Shown here: one piece after another, positions 34,262 through 43,437 of the stretch
Numbering within the stretch: position 1 is the first letter of the stretch
Layout: each line of letters starts with the position of its first letter
NCBI GenBank assembly: GCA_016793325.1
Contig: JAEUKI010000052.1
Span: forward strand, 248,001 to 312,000
From: Myxococcales bacterium
GTDB lineage: Bacteria; Myxococcota_A; Polyangia; Polyangiales; Ga0077539
DNA: 64,000 nt
Direction: 5' to 3'
Program-made: the position numbers and the translations under genes
The notes under the pieces: generated by a model
What the model was told of the DNA's origin: nothing
Database searches by the model: none
The model's input: the letters and a program-made list of their open reading frames with translations, nothing else

Positions 34262-35794
34262 ATGAGCACCGCCAAACGCGTCGAAGAGACGCTCGCCCGC
34301 GTCGAAAAGGGCGGGCACCCCAAGTACCACGCCAAAAACGCCGAGACCGGCAAGCTCTTCTGCCGCGAGCGAATCGCGCGTCTCGTCGACGCGGGCTCGT
34401 TCGCCGAAGAAGCGGCGCTCGCCAACAACGCCGATCCCGAGCTGCCCGCGGACGGCGTCGTCACGGGGACCGCCACGATCGACGGGCGGCCCGTCGCGAT
34501 CATGGCCAACGACTCGACGGTGAAGGCCGGCTCGTGGGGCGCTCGGACGGTCGAGAAGATCCTGCGCATCCAAGAGATCGCCCGGGAGCTTCGCTGCCCG
34601 ATGCTCTACCTCGTCGACTCGGCGGGCGCGCGCATCACCGATCAGATCGAGATGTTTCCCGGCCGGCGCGGGGCAGGGCGGATCTTCTATAACCAAGTGG
34701 CGATGAGCGGCCAGCTCCCGCAGGTGTGCCTGCTGTTCGGGCCGAGCGCCGCGGGCGGCGCGTACATCCCTGCGTTTTGCGACGTCGTCGTGATGGTCGA
34801 GGGCAACGCGAGCATGTACCTCGGCTCGCCGCGGATGGCCGAGATGGTCATCAACGAGAAGGTCACGCTCGAAGAGATGGGCGGCGCGAAGATGCACTGC
34901 TCGGTCTCGGGCTGCGGCGACGTGCTCGCGAAGAGCGAAGACGAAGCAATCGCGTGGTGCAAGCGCTACCTCGCGTACATGCCCACGAGCTTCGAAGACC
35001 CGGTGCCCGACGTCGCCGCGGTCGCGCCGAAGCAGAGCGGAAAGACGTTCGAGCAGCTCGTCCCGGTGGACGAGAACAAGCCCTTCAAGATGCTCTCGCT
35101 CATCGAAGAGCTCGTCGACGAGGGCAGCTGGCTCGAGGTGAAGAAGCTCTTTGCGCAGGAGATTCTCACGGGCTTCGCGCGCATCGACGGGATGGCCGTC
35201 GGCATCGTCGCGAACAACCCCTTCTACAAGGGCGGCGTGCTGTTCGTGGACAGCGCGGACAAGGCCGCGCGGTTCATCTGGCTGTGCGACGCGTTCAACA
35301 TTCCGCTGCTGTACCTCGCGGACGTCCCGGGCTTCATGATCGGCTCGAAGGTCGAGCAACAGGGGATCATCCGCGCGGGCGCCAAGATGATCGCCGCCGT
35401 GAGCGAGGCCACGGTGCCCAAGCTCAGCGTGATCGTTCGCAAGGCGTACGGCGCGGGCCTGTACGCGATGTGCGGACCGGCGTTCGAGCCGGACGCGTGC
35501 ATCGCGCTCCCGACCGCGTCGATCGCGGTGATGGGCCCCAACGCCGCCGTCAACGCGGTGTACTTCAACAAGATCCAAGAGGTCCCCGCGGGGCCCGAGC
35601 GCGACGCGTTCGTGCAGAAGCTCCGCGACGAGTACCGAGCGGACATCGACCTGCTCAAGCTCGCTGCGGAGCTCGTCGTCGACTCGATCGTTCAGTGGCC
35701 CGCGCTTCGCGGTGAGATCGTCACGCGCTTCAAGCGCACGCGCCGCAAGCGCGAGGCGCGGCCGGCGAAGAAGCACATCGTCCCGCCGGTGTGA
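34262..35794 (+). CDS. Acyl-CoA carboxylase carboxyltransferase (beta) subunit
   Basis: A 510-residue carboxyltransferase of the PCCB/MCCB/AccD5 type that moves carboxyl groups from biotin to acyl-CoA. Crotonase-fold halves are seen with the oxyanion-hole glycine pairs in GPSAAGGAYIPAFCDVVVMV and RKAYGAGLYAMCG, and the motifs YLVDSAGARI and DVPGFMIG. The length is normal. The substrate could be propionyl-, acetyl- or methylcrotonyl-CoA; the sequence KYHAKNAETGKLFCRERI at the start is like methylcrotonyl-CoA/geranyl-CoA types. No biotin carboxylase subunit is in the window. Start ATG 34262. Confidence 0.9.
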   Translation: MSTAKRVEETLARVEKGGHPKYHAKNAETGKLFCRERIARLVDAGSFAEEAALANNADPELPADGVVTGTATIDGRPVAIMANDSTVKAGSWGARTVEKILRIQEIARELRCPMLYLVDSAGARITDQIEMFPGRRGAGRIFYNQVAMSGQLPQVCLLFGPSAAGGAYIPAFCDVVVMVEGNASMYLGSPRMAEMVINEKVTLEEMGGAKMHCSVSGCGDVLAKSEDEAIAWCKRYLAYMPTSFEDPVPDVAAVAPKQSGKTFEQLVPVDENKPFKMLSLIEELVDEGSWLEVKKLFAQEILTGFARIDGMAVGIVANNPFYKGGVLFVDSADKAARFIWLCDAFNIPLLYLADVPGFMIGSKVEQQGIIRAGAKMIAAVSEATVPKLSVIVRKAYGAGLYAMCGPAFEPDACIALPTASIAVMGPNAAVNAVYFNKIQEVPAGPERDAFVQKLRDEYRADIDLLKLAAELVVDSIVQWPALRGEIVTRFKRTRRKREARPAKKHIVPPV

Positions 35795-35833
35795 GCGGCG
35801 CGCGCGAGCCAATCACGTACAATTGGAACATTC

Positions 35834-36451
35834 GTGAGCGAAGAGTCGGACAAACCGCGTCGAGCGTCCCGCGAGCCGATCGCGCCGGTCGAGCCGCCCG
35901 AGCCGCCGCGCAAACCGCGCGACGGCGGTCAGTGGTCGAGGCTGGTCGCGGGCGTCTTCGTGCTGCTCATGCTCTTCGTGATCGCGTACGTCGTGAAGAA
36001 GCAAGACGAGCGGCCGGCGGACTCGGGCGGACCGTTCGACCCGACGACGACGGACACCGCGGAGCTTCGTCGCGTGACCGAGGCGGTCTCGCGCGTGATC
36101 GCCGCGCCCGAGGGCCGCGCGCACACCAACGCCGTCGAGGTCCTCGAGTCGCTCGCGGTGCAGAGCGCCGGCGCGCGAGACCTGAAGGACGCCTGCGTGA
36201 GCACGTATCGCGGGCTCTTGCTCGCGGCGGAGAAGCTCGAAGCGGTGCGCGCCATCCTCGTGCAATCCGACGGCGGAATGCGTCCGCAGAGCGAGATCAG
36301 CGCCCCGGAGGCCGCGCGCGCATCGACGCTCTTGCGAGAGGCTGACGAGCAGCGCGAGCGGGTGACGGCGACGCGCAATCGTTGCCAAGATCTCTACGCG
36401 ATCGCCGTGCGACGCTTCGGCCTCGCCGCCGAGCGGCCTCGCGGCAATTGA
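35834..36451 (+). CDS. Membrane-anchored hypothetical protein
   Basis: A 205-residue protein that I do not recognise. A Pro/Arg-rich cytoplasmic N-terminus (about 1-33) is followed by one transmembrane helix (LVAGVFVLLMLFVIAYVV, about 36-53) and a helical periplasmic domain with two cysteines (KDACVST, RNRCQDL) placed to form a helix-helix disulfide. Start is GTG at 35834, 39 bp after the carboxyltransferase gene. Likely a structural envelope protein; no further call is justified. Confidence 0.6.
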   Translation: MSEESDKPRRASREPIAPVEPPEPPRKPRDGGQWSRLVAGVFVLLMLFVIAYVVKKQDERPADSGGPFDPTTTDTAELRRVTEAVSRVIAAPEGRAHTNAVEVLESLAVQSAGARDLKDACVSTYRGLLLAAEKLEAVRAILVQSDGGMRPQSEISAPEAARASTLLREADEQRERVTATRNRCQDLYAIAVRRFGLAAERPRGN

Positions 36452-36493
36452 ATTCATGGGTATCTATTTCGTCGCCGCGTCGGCGCCGCTGTC

Positions 36494-38428
36494 ATGACAA
36501 TCCTTCAGGTCGATCACGTCTCGTTTTCGTACGGCGCGGACACGGTGTTCGAAGATGTCTCCTTCGCGCTGGCCCTCGGCGAGAAGGTCGCCCTCGTCGC
36601 GCCGAACGGCCAGGGAAAGAGCACGCTCCTCAAGCTCATCGCGGGAGAGCTCACGCCGGACGAGGGCCGCGTGCTCGTGCCCAAGGGGACGCGGGTCTCG
36701 TACCTCCATCAGTCGCACGAGCCCGACCCCGATGGGACCGTGCTCGACGCGCTCCTCGCGACCTTCGTCGAAGCGCGCGAGGCTCGCCATCGCCTGACCG
36801 CTGCCGAAGAAGCGGCCGCGTCGGGGACCGAAGCGGCCCTCGAGCGCCTCGCCTCTGCGCAGGACTATTTCGCGCGCACCGGCGCAGACGCGATCGAGCG
36901 CGAGGTGAGCGCGATCGCGCACCAGGTTCGCTTCACGGACGCGGATCTCCATCGCCGCGTGGGGTCGCTCTCGGGCGGCGAGCGCGGGCGATTGCAGCTC
37001 GCGGTGGTGCTCGCGTCGAAGCCTGATTTGCTCTTGCTCGACGAGCCCACCAACCACCTCGACCTCGAGACCGTGTACTGGCTCGAGGGCTTCATTCGGA
37101 CGTTTCGCGGCGCGGTGATCATCGTCTCGCACGACCGCGCGTTTCTCGACGCGACGTGCCCGAGGACGTGTGAGCTCGGGATGTTCTCGTTTCGCGACTA
37201 CCCGCTGAGCTACAGCAAGTACGTCGACGCGCGCGAGGTCGACCTCGAGCGCGAGCGCAAAGCTGTGATGGAGCAGCGCGAGTACATCGCGAAGACCGAA
37301 GAGTACATTCGCCGCAATATCGCCGGGCAGAACACGAAGATCGCGCAGGGGCGGCGCAAGATGCTCGAGAAGCTCGAGCGGCTGGACAACCCCGAGGACA
37401 TCTGGTCGAGCGCGCGCAAGCTCGGGATGCGCTTCGCGCCCGCGCGACGCTCGGGGGACATCGTGATCGAGGCCAAGGGACTTCGCGCCGAGCGCGGCGG
37501 GAGGGTGCTCTTCGACGGCGTCGATCTGCTCATCAAGCGGCTCGATCGCGTGGCCATCGTCGGCCCCAACGGCGCGGGAAAATCCACGCTCTTGAAGCTC
37601 CTCGCGGGCAAGGGCGACCCCAGTGACAAGGGTGACGTTCGCCAAGGGACCAACCTCGACGTCGGGTACTTCGACCAGCACCTCGAGTCGCTCGACCCCG
37701 AGAAGTCCTGCGTCGAGATCATCCGCGGCGCGCGCCCCGACATGGTGGTCGACGCGGTTCGGCAGTACCTCGCGCGGTTTCGCTTCTATGGCGACGACCC
37801 GTTTCGCGCGGTGCGTTCGCTCTCGGGCGGCGAGCGAACGCGGTTGGCGCTCGCGAAATTGCTGCTCGTTCCGCGCAACGTGCTCTTGCTCGACGAGCCG
37901 ACGAACCACTTGGATATCCCTGCGTGCGAGATCCTCGAGGAGGCCCTCTCGCACTTCGACGGGACCGTGCTGCTCGTCTCGCACGACCGCTATTTTCTCG
38001 AGCGCGTCGCGACGCGGTTGGTTCACCTCGATCGAGGCAACGTCACGCTCTACTCGGGCTCGTGGAGCGACTACGTCTCGCACCGCGAGAAGCTCGACGC
38101 CGCGAGCAAGCCCGTCGTCGAGGAGCGAAACGCCAAGCGCCCCGCGGTCGAAGCCCCCAAAGCCCCGAGCAAGGGCCGCGAGAGCTACGAAGACGCCAAG
38201 CGAAAGACCCGCGAAGCCGAGAAGCGCGCGCGCCGCATCGCCGACCTCGAAAAACTCATCGCGGACGGAGAAGCAAAGCTCGCCGACCTGCGCGCCCAGC
38301 TCAAGGACTCCCCCGGTAGCGACTGGGAGAAGATTGCAGAGCTCGCCGAAAAAGAGCAGGAACTTGTCCGCCGCGTCGACGGTTTTACGGAAGAGTGGAT
38401 GAAGCTGTCCGAGGAGAGCCCGTCGTGA
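36494..38428 (+). CDS. ABC-F family ATPase (Uup/EttA-like)
   Basis: A 644-residue soluble protein with two ABC domains and no membrane part, the ABC-F layout; such proteins act on ribosomes or translation. The first domain has APNGQGKST, LSGGERGRLQLA and LLLLDEPTNHLD; the second GPNGAGKST, LSGGERTRLALA and VLLLDEPTNHLD. A linker with the arm-like charged helix (YVDAREVDLERERKAVMEQR) lies between. The C-terminal 100 residues are a charged coiled coil, as in Uup. Start is ATG at 36494. Its stop overlaps the GTG of the next gene. Confidence 0.93.
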   Translation: MTILQVDHVSFSYGADTVFEDVSFALALGEKVALVAPNGQGKSTLLKLIAGELTPDEGRVLVPKGTRVSYLHQSHEPDPDGTVLDALLATFVEAREARHRLTAAEEAAASGTEAALERLASAQDYFARTGADAIEREVSAIAHQVRFTDADLHRRVGSLSGGERGRLQLAVVLASKPDLLLLDEPTNHLDLETVYWLEGFIRTFRGAVIIVSHDRAFLDATCPRTCELGMFSFRDYPLSYSKYVDAREVDLERERKAVMEQREYIAKTEEYIRRNIAGQNTKIAQGRRKMLEKLERLDNPEDIWSSARKLGMRFAPARRSGDIVIEAKGLRAERGGRVLFDGVDLLIKRLDRVAIVGPNGAGKSTLLKLLAGKGDPSDKGDVRQGTNLDVGYFDQHLESLDPEKSCVEIIRGARPDMVVDAVRQYLARFRFYGDDPFRAVRSLSGGERTRLALAKLLLVPRNVLLLDEPTNHLDIPACEILEEALSHFDGTVLLVSHDRYFLERVATRLVHLDRGNVTLYSGSWSDYVSHREKLDAASKPVVEERNAKRPAVEAPKAPSKGRESYEDAKRKTREAEKRARRIADLEKLIADGEAKLADLRAQLKDSPGSDWEKIAELAEKEQELVRRVDGFTEEWMKLSEESPS

Positions 38429-39165
38429 CCCTTTTCGATGTCGTTGTTGATCGAGCAACCGTGCGCCGCGCGCGTTTCGGACTCGTCCCGTTGATCGCCC
38501 TCTTGTCGCTCGCGCCCGCGTGTCGTCGCGGCACGCCCAACGTCAGCGGCGCGCCCGCGAGCGAGAGCGCCGCGCAAGACGCTGCAGCGCCGGCGATCCC
38601 GTTCGTGCTCACCGCGGACAGCAGTGACGTGACGCTGTTCTGGTTCGACAACGTCGGCAACGCCCACGCGGTCTCGAGGCCGTCCGAGGTCCCCGAGGCC
38701 AACCGCGAGCGCGTGCGCGTCGATCCAGTGCGGCCCGAGCTCCGCGCGGCCGGTTGGGTGTACGTCGCGGACCTGCGCCGCGCAGGGGGCGACGGGCGAT
38801 ACGCGGTTCGTGCAGTCCAGAGCGAGGCGTTTGCAGCAGAGCTCGACCCCGCGCTCGCGGCGCGCACGCAGCAAGCGAGCGCGACCGGCGCGCAGGGCCG
38901 GCCGGCCAACGCGACGCCCGAGATCGTGGTGTACGGCGCGGCTTGGTGCGGAGCGTGCAATCAGGCCAAGGCGTGGATGCGTTCCCAGGGGATTCCCTTC
39001 GTCGAGCACGACATCGAACGAGAGCCGACCGCGGCGCAGGAGCTCGGCGCGCGTGCGCGAGAGCAGGGCGTGCCGACGGGGTCGATCCCGATCATCTCGA
39101 TCCGCGGGCGCTTGATGGTGGGATTCGATCCCGCGCGGATCAATCAAGCGCTCGGACGAAGCTGA
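38425..39165 (+). CDS. Glutaredoxin-like lipoprotein
   Basis: A 246-residue protein with a lipoprotein signal (RFGLVPLIALLSLAPAC), a variable periplasmic middle, and a C-terminal glutaredoxin domain with active site WCGAC (C175, C178) and the cis-proline segment GSIPIISIRGRLMVGFD. An exported thiol-disulfide role is likely. GTG at 38425 overlaps the ABC-F stop (GTGA) and has GAGGAG 8 bp upstream; GTG at 38461 would give a tidier signal peptide (MRRARFGLVPL), so the start is open. A DsbD-like reductase at 45510-46868 could supply electrons. Confidence 0.75.
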   Translation: MTLFDVVVDRATVRRARFGLVPLIALLSLAPACRRGTPNVSGAPASESAAQDAAAPAIPFVLTADSSDVTLFWFDNVGNAHAVSRPSEVPEANRERVRVDPVRPELRAAGWVYVADLRRAGGDGRYAVRAVQSEAFAAELDPALAARTQQASATGAQGRPANATPEIVVYGAAWCGACNQAKAWMRSQGIPFVEHDIEREPTAAQELGARAREQGVPTGSIPIISIRGRLMVGFDPARINQALGRS

Positions 39166-39190
39166 GCGCGAACGACGAGCAGGGGACCGC

Positions 39191-40942
39191 GTGACGCTCG
39201 AGACCGAGGCGCCTTCGCGCCGACCAGGGTGGTGGCTTCGTGCGCTCTTCGTGTTGGCGTCGCTCGCGATCGTCGCGGGCACGATCGGACACCTCGCGTA
39301 CTACTTTCCGCGAACGGTCGACGACCTGTTCATCTCGCTGCGGTTCGCAGAGAACTTCGCGCGGGGAAACGGGCCCGTTTACAACGTCGGCGAGCGCGTC
39401 GAAGGCTACTCGGGCGCGCTCTGGATGTTCTTGCAGGCCCTGGGATTCGTCCTGCGAATCGAGGGCGTCCTGTGGACCAAGCTCCTCGGGCTCGTGTGCC
39501 TCCTTGCGACACAGCTCGGACTCTATCGCCTCACTCGTCACGTGCTCGGGGTTCGGCCGTGGATCGCGCTGCTTCCGTGCGCAGCGTTTGCGCTCAACAG
39601 CTACGCGATCAACTGGTCCACGCTCGGCCTCGAGACGCCGCTCAACCTCGCGACGATCGTGCTCCTCCCAGTGGCGGTTCACGGCTTTCTCCGCGAGCCG
39701 AACGCCCGTCACCGCGCGCTCGCGTGCCTCGCGATCGTCGCCTGTGGAATGGCTCGCCCCGAGTCCGTTCTCTACCTCGCGGTCAACGCGATCGCGCCCG
39801 TCGTTTCCGCGGGCTCGCGCGAGAAAGCGCGCTCGGTCGCGGTCTCGCTCGTCCGAGGGCTGTGGCCCGCGGTGGCGTTCTTGTTCGCGATGCTCTTGCT
39901 CCGGCGCTGGTACTACGGCGAGTGGGTGCCCAACACGTACTTCGTGAAGGGCGCGAAGATCGCGAAGGACCTCGTTCGCCTCGGGCCGCTCGTCGCACAG
40001 GGCGCGGGAATCACCGAGGCGATTGAATACGTGGGCGGCGCGATCCTCCTCGTGGCGCTCTCGTTCTATCGACGGCAGCCCGCGGCGGGGCTCACGGTGG
40101 TCGCCTGTGCGTACTTCGTGATCTCGGTGATCCTCGATTGGATGCCGAGCCTCCGGCACCACCTGCCCATCACGATGCTCGCGCCCGTCGGTTGGGCGCT
40201 CGCCGTAGACACGCTCGTGTCACTGCGAGCGCGCAAGCGGTGGCTGCCGTGGCTCGCGATCGTTCCGGTCGTGCTCGTGGCGCACGCGCAGTGGACGGTG
40301 GCGCGGATCGACAATCGCTACAGCCCCGAAGAGGCCGCGCGCGGCGGATGGGTCTTGCCCAAATCCATGAGCAAATGGCGCGACACCGTGTGGGCGTTCT
40401 ACCGCGCCGAACCGCCGCACGTGACGCAGATGCACGACTACGAAATGGGCCAAATCTCGGCCTCGTGGGGCGTGCTCGAGGCGAGCGCAGCGCCCGTCGA
40501 GGACAGCTGGTTCGTCGGTCGCGACATCGGGATGGTGGGCTACTACACCGGCGTTCGCGTGTACGACACCGCGGGTTTGTTTACCCGCGACGTCGCGCGG
40601 TCGCGCGAGTGGACCCACGAGCACGTCGTGAGCGACGCGTTGATTCGCGCTGCGATGGCGCGGAGGCCGATCGCAGGAGAGATCTACGAAGGCTGGGACG
40701 ACGCGCTCGGGAGGCACCCAGATTTGCTCCAGGGCTATCGACTGCGCGGCGGTAGTTGGCAGCAGCCCGTGGCGTGGATCGCCTTCGACCGAGAGCCGCC
40801 GTCGCACGAGCTCGTCGTGCAGCGATACGAGGCGATGGTCGCGAAATTTCCGCGGTGGTTTCACTTGCACACGCTCTACGGCGAGGCCGTCGGAGCCGTG
40901 GTCGAGCGTCGCTTGCGGATCAAGCGCGACGGTCAACCGTAA
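39191..40942 (+). CDS. GT-C fold membrane glycosyltransferase, AftB-like
   Basis: A 583-residue polytopic membrane protein. The first external loop contains VDDLFISLRFAENFARGNGP followed by VYNVGERVEGYSGALWMF, which is very like the DD-box loop of actinobacterial AftB arabinosyltransferases and related GT-C enzymes that use polyprenyl-phosphate sugars. About nine to ten hydrophobic helices follow, then a soluble C-terminal domain (about 390-583). It probably adds a sugar to an envelope glycan on the periplasmic face. Start GTG at 39191, 25 bp after the glutaredoxin-like gene. The donor and acceptor are unknown. Confidence 0.75.
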   Translation: MTLETEAPSRRPGWWLRALFVLASLAIVAGTIGHLAYYFPRTVDDLFISLRFAENFARGNGPVYNVGERVEGYSGALWMFLQALGFVLRIEGVLWTKLLGLVCLLATQLGLYRLTRHVLGVRPWIALLPCAAFALNSYAINWSTLGLETPLNLATIVLLPVAVHGFLREPNARHRALACLAIVACGMARPESVLYLAVNAIAPVVSAGSREKARSVAVSLVRGLWPAVAFLFAMLLLRRWYYGEWVPNTYFVKGAKIAKDLVRLGPLVAQGAGITEAIEYVGGAILLVALSFYRRQPAAGLTVVACAYFVISVILDWMPSLRHHLPITMLAPVGWALAVDTLVSLRARKRWLPWLAIVPVVLVAHAQWTVARIDNRYSPEEAARGGWVLPKSMSKWRDTVWAFYRAEPPHVTQMHDYEMGQISASWGVLEASAAPVEDSWFVGRDIGMVGYYTGVRVYDTAGLFTRDVARSREWTHEHVVSDALIRAAMARRPIAGEIYEGWDDALGRHPDLLQGYRLRGGSWQQPVAWIAFDREPPSHELVVQRYEAMVAKFPRWFHLHTLYGEAVGAVVERRLRIKRDGQP

Positions 40943-40951
40943 GCGCACAGC

Positions 40952-42817
40952 TCACGGAGGCGCGATCGGCGCGAGGTCGAGCCCGCCCGGGTACGCGTAG
41001 GACGTGTACGGCGCGACGCCCCAGACTTTGATGCCGAAGCGCGTACGTCCGTCGACCGAGCGAATTTCGTGTGCGCCGGCGCCGATCGAGAGCGTTCGCG
41101 TCACGAGCCCTGCGCCCGTGGGCGTGTCCGTTGTCCCGACGAGGACGTTTCCGTCGATGTCGATGTCCGCTCCCTCTGGCGCGACGACGTTCAAGAAGTT
41201 CGCCGTGTACGTGCTCGGAACGAGGAAGCGATACGACGCCCGGTACTGATCGATCGGCGGCTCGAGCACGAGCGCCGGGTCGCCCACGCACTGCGGGAGA
41301 TCCGGGCACGTTCCACCGCCGCATCGGCACTCTTCGGGCTCGCCGAGGCCGCGAAGATACTGCCCCACGAGGATCGGCGCGGACCCCGTCACGCGGAAGC
41401 CTCGGTCCGTCTCGAACTCGCAGAACTGTCCGCGCATGAGCGTCCGCGCGCACGACGCCGGGGCAGAGATCCCGTCGAACGTCAGCGTCACGCCGTCGCG
41501 CTGCGCCATCACGCGCACCGTGGCGGGCTCGGGCATCGATCGGTACCGCACGGGTGAGACGGCCACCGCGCGCCCCCACGTCGCCATGGGAAACATCTGC
41601 TCTTCGATGTGATCGCACGCCGCGCGCGTCGTCGGGACGCTCGCGCACTCGTGGCCCGAGAAGAGCGCCACGGGCTGCTCGGCTTCGACGTAGGTTCCCG
41701 TGAGATCAGCGTTGAGCCCCTGGCCGACGAGCTGCAGCGCTTCGCCGCGGGCGATTGAAAACGTGTGCCGACCCGCGGGGAGCATGCGATCGCCGCCCGC
41801 GGGGTCCCAAATCGTCGCCGTGGTCTGGACCGTGACCATGTTCGTTCCGCTTCGTTGCGCGCCGACGATGGTGAGGTACCCGCCGCGCAGACCGGTCGCG
41901 TAGCAGCGATCGGTCGGAGGGCTGATCGGAGGGCCTTCGGTCGTCCACGAGAGCGCGAGGTACTGCCGTCCGAGCGCGTTCTGCGGCAGGAGCAGCGAGG
42001 CGTCGTTGCTGAACGAGAAGCGACTGCCTCGACGGTACTCGAGCGGGTTGAACTGATAGACCGCGACGGGAGCGTCCGCGACGACGTGGTACGCGCCGTT
42101 GGGAGCGCGGCCCGAGCGCGCGGTGCAGTTGGGCCCCGTGTCGAACACGCCCGTGCAGCAGCGCGCTTGATTGTGACTGAGCGCCCCGACCCAAGGCAGC
42201 CGCACGACCTCGGTCGTGTTGGGCATCACAGTGACGGTGCGAACGGACGTCAGCGCGCCGCCGTCGATGCGCACCTGCACCGGAAATCGCTGGGTGCTCG
42301 CGAGCACGATCGCAAACTCGAAATCGCCGTGCAGCCCGCCGTTCGCCGTGATCGTCGGCCAGTATTCACAGCCGAGGTACGAGTCGCCGAGGTTGGCGCA
42401 CGGGTCGAGGCAACGGCCGTCGATGCAGCGAAGCGAGGTGTCCGTGTTGCAGCTCGCGCCGTCGATCCACCCGCTGCCGTCGGACGCGCAGAGCTGCGTC
42501 GTGTCCGGCGCCTCGGGTTTGCAGCGCGCTGTTCCAGGGCTGCACGTCACGCAGCCTCGGCCCTGACTGCACACGAGGCCTCGCGCAGCGCAGTCGATCG
42601 GCGCTTCGCTCGCTCCGCTGCACAGAAGCGCGCGGTTGTTTGGGAGGCACGTCCATTCACCGCCGCCGCTGCAAGACGACGTGCCGTCTGCTGCGTCGAA
42701 ATCACCGCCGTCGCCGCCGGCGTCCGTTCCGAGCCGCGGCGGTTGGCTGCAGCCGACGACGCCCGCGAGCGTCATTGCGCACAGCCACAACGAAGTACGA
42801 CCGATCGTGCTACGCAT
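40952..42817 (-). CDS. IgGFc-binding-family surface lipoprotein (second copy) with Cys-rich N-terminus
   Basis: A 621-residue lipoprotein with lipobox LAGVVGC. Residues about 45-150 are a cysteine-rich segment with repeated C-x-P/C-x2-C spacing (CLPNNRALLCSG, GLVCSQGRGCVTCSPGTARC, CIDGRCLDPC), like the short Cys-rich motifs of myxobacterial surface proteins. The rest is the IgGFc-binding family domain shared with 26531-28129: VYQFNPLEY, NDASLLLPQNALGRQYLALS, HIEEQMFPMATWGRAVAVS, ending PYTSYAYPGGLDLAP. ATG at 42817. It is the last gene of a minus-strand surface cluster and convergent (9 bp) with the AftB-like gene. Confidence 0.8.
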   Translation of the reverse strand: MRSTIGRTSLWLCAMTLAGVVGCSQPPRLGTDAGGDGGDFDAADGTSSCSGGGEWTCLPNNRALLCSGASEAPIDCAARGLVCSQGRGCVTCSPGTARCKPEAPDTTQLCASDGSGWIDGASCNTDTSLRCIDGRCLDPCANLGDSYLGCEYWPTITANGGLHGDFEFAIVLASTQRFPVQVRIDGGALTSVRTVTVMPNTTEVVRLPWVGALSHNQARCCTGVFDTGPNCTARSGRAPNGAYHVVADAPVAVYQFNPLEYRRGSRFSFSNDASLLLPQNALGRQYLALSWTTEGPPISPPTDRCYATGLRGGYLTIVGAQRSGTNMVTVQTTATIWDPAGGDRMLPAGRHTFSIARGEALQLVGQGLNADLTGTYVEAEQPVALFSGHECASVPTTRAACDHIEEQMFPMATWGRAVAVSPVRYRSMPEPATVRVMAQRDGVTLTFDGISAPASCARTLMRGQFCEFETDRGFRVTGSAPILVGQYLRGLGEPEECRCGGGTCPDLPQCVGDPALVLEPPIDQYRASYRFLVPSTYTANFLNVVAPEGADIDIDGNVLVGTTDTPTGAGLVTRTLSIGAGAHEIRSVDGRTRFGIKVWGVAPYTSYAYPGGLDLAPIAPP

Positions 42818-42852
42818 CGCGCGCGATCGTAGCCAACATCGGCGCCGCGCGG

Positions 42853-43437
42853 TCAGCCCCGCGACGCGTCCGTTGTTCCGCCGTCGGGAAACTGTGCGGC
42901 GCAGTCCCGCGCTGGGTCGAAGCCCGAGAGCGTCGCGCCCGCGATTCGCACCGAGCGTTGGACGATTCGGCCCGATCCATCGGTGATCGTCACCTCGAGC
43001 GTCGCGCCTTGGTAGACCACCCGACAGATGTTCTCTCGCTGGATCGGCACCGCGAGGGGCTCGGTCGCGAGCTGGTTGTCCGGCGCGGGAACCCAGGGAA
43101 TCCCCTCGCTCAACGCGAATCCGAGGTTCGCTCCGTCGTCGGCTCGAAGGACCGCGCGGACCCGCGGCGGGGCAGGGCACGCGTTGCTCGTCCGCGCGAC
43201 GAGCCAGAAGTGTTGTCCTCCCTGGTTGCCTCGCTCGAGGTCGACCGAGGCTCCGTCTGCCAACGCCGCGAAGAGCGTCGAGCTCGAGGACCTTCCCGCG
43301 CCGAGCGTCATCGCGAGGTCGCCCGTGTACTTGCTGCAGTCGGGCGCGCAGCCCGCGCTCGTGGCGACGACCATCGCGCCGAGCGCGCAGACGATTTTCG
43401 TTCGAATTGAAAACATGTGTGTGATTCGATTCGTCAT
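42853..43437 (-). CDS. Small lipoprotein in surface cluster
   Basis: A 194-residue exported protein with lipobox VATSAGC near residue 30 and several cysteines (CAPDCSKY, NACPAP, NICRV, RDCAAQ). I do not recognise a family. ATG at 43437 overlaps the TGA of the upstream lipoprotein gene (ATGA, 43434-43437); an in-frame ATG 21 bases further in (MFSIRTKIVCALGAM) would give a more usual signal peptide. Co-transcription with the flanking lipoproteins and the IgGFc-type gene is clear from spacing. Confidence 0.65.
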   Translation of the reverse strand: MTNRITHMFSIRTKIVCALGAMVVATSAGCAPDCSKYTGDLAMTLGAGRSSSSTLFAALADGASVDLERGNQGGQHFWLVARTSNACPAPPRVRAVLRADDGANLGFALSEGIPWVPAPDNQLATEPLAVPIQRENICRVVYQGATLEVTITDGSGRIVQRSVRIAGATLSGFDPARDCAAQFPDGGTTDASRG

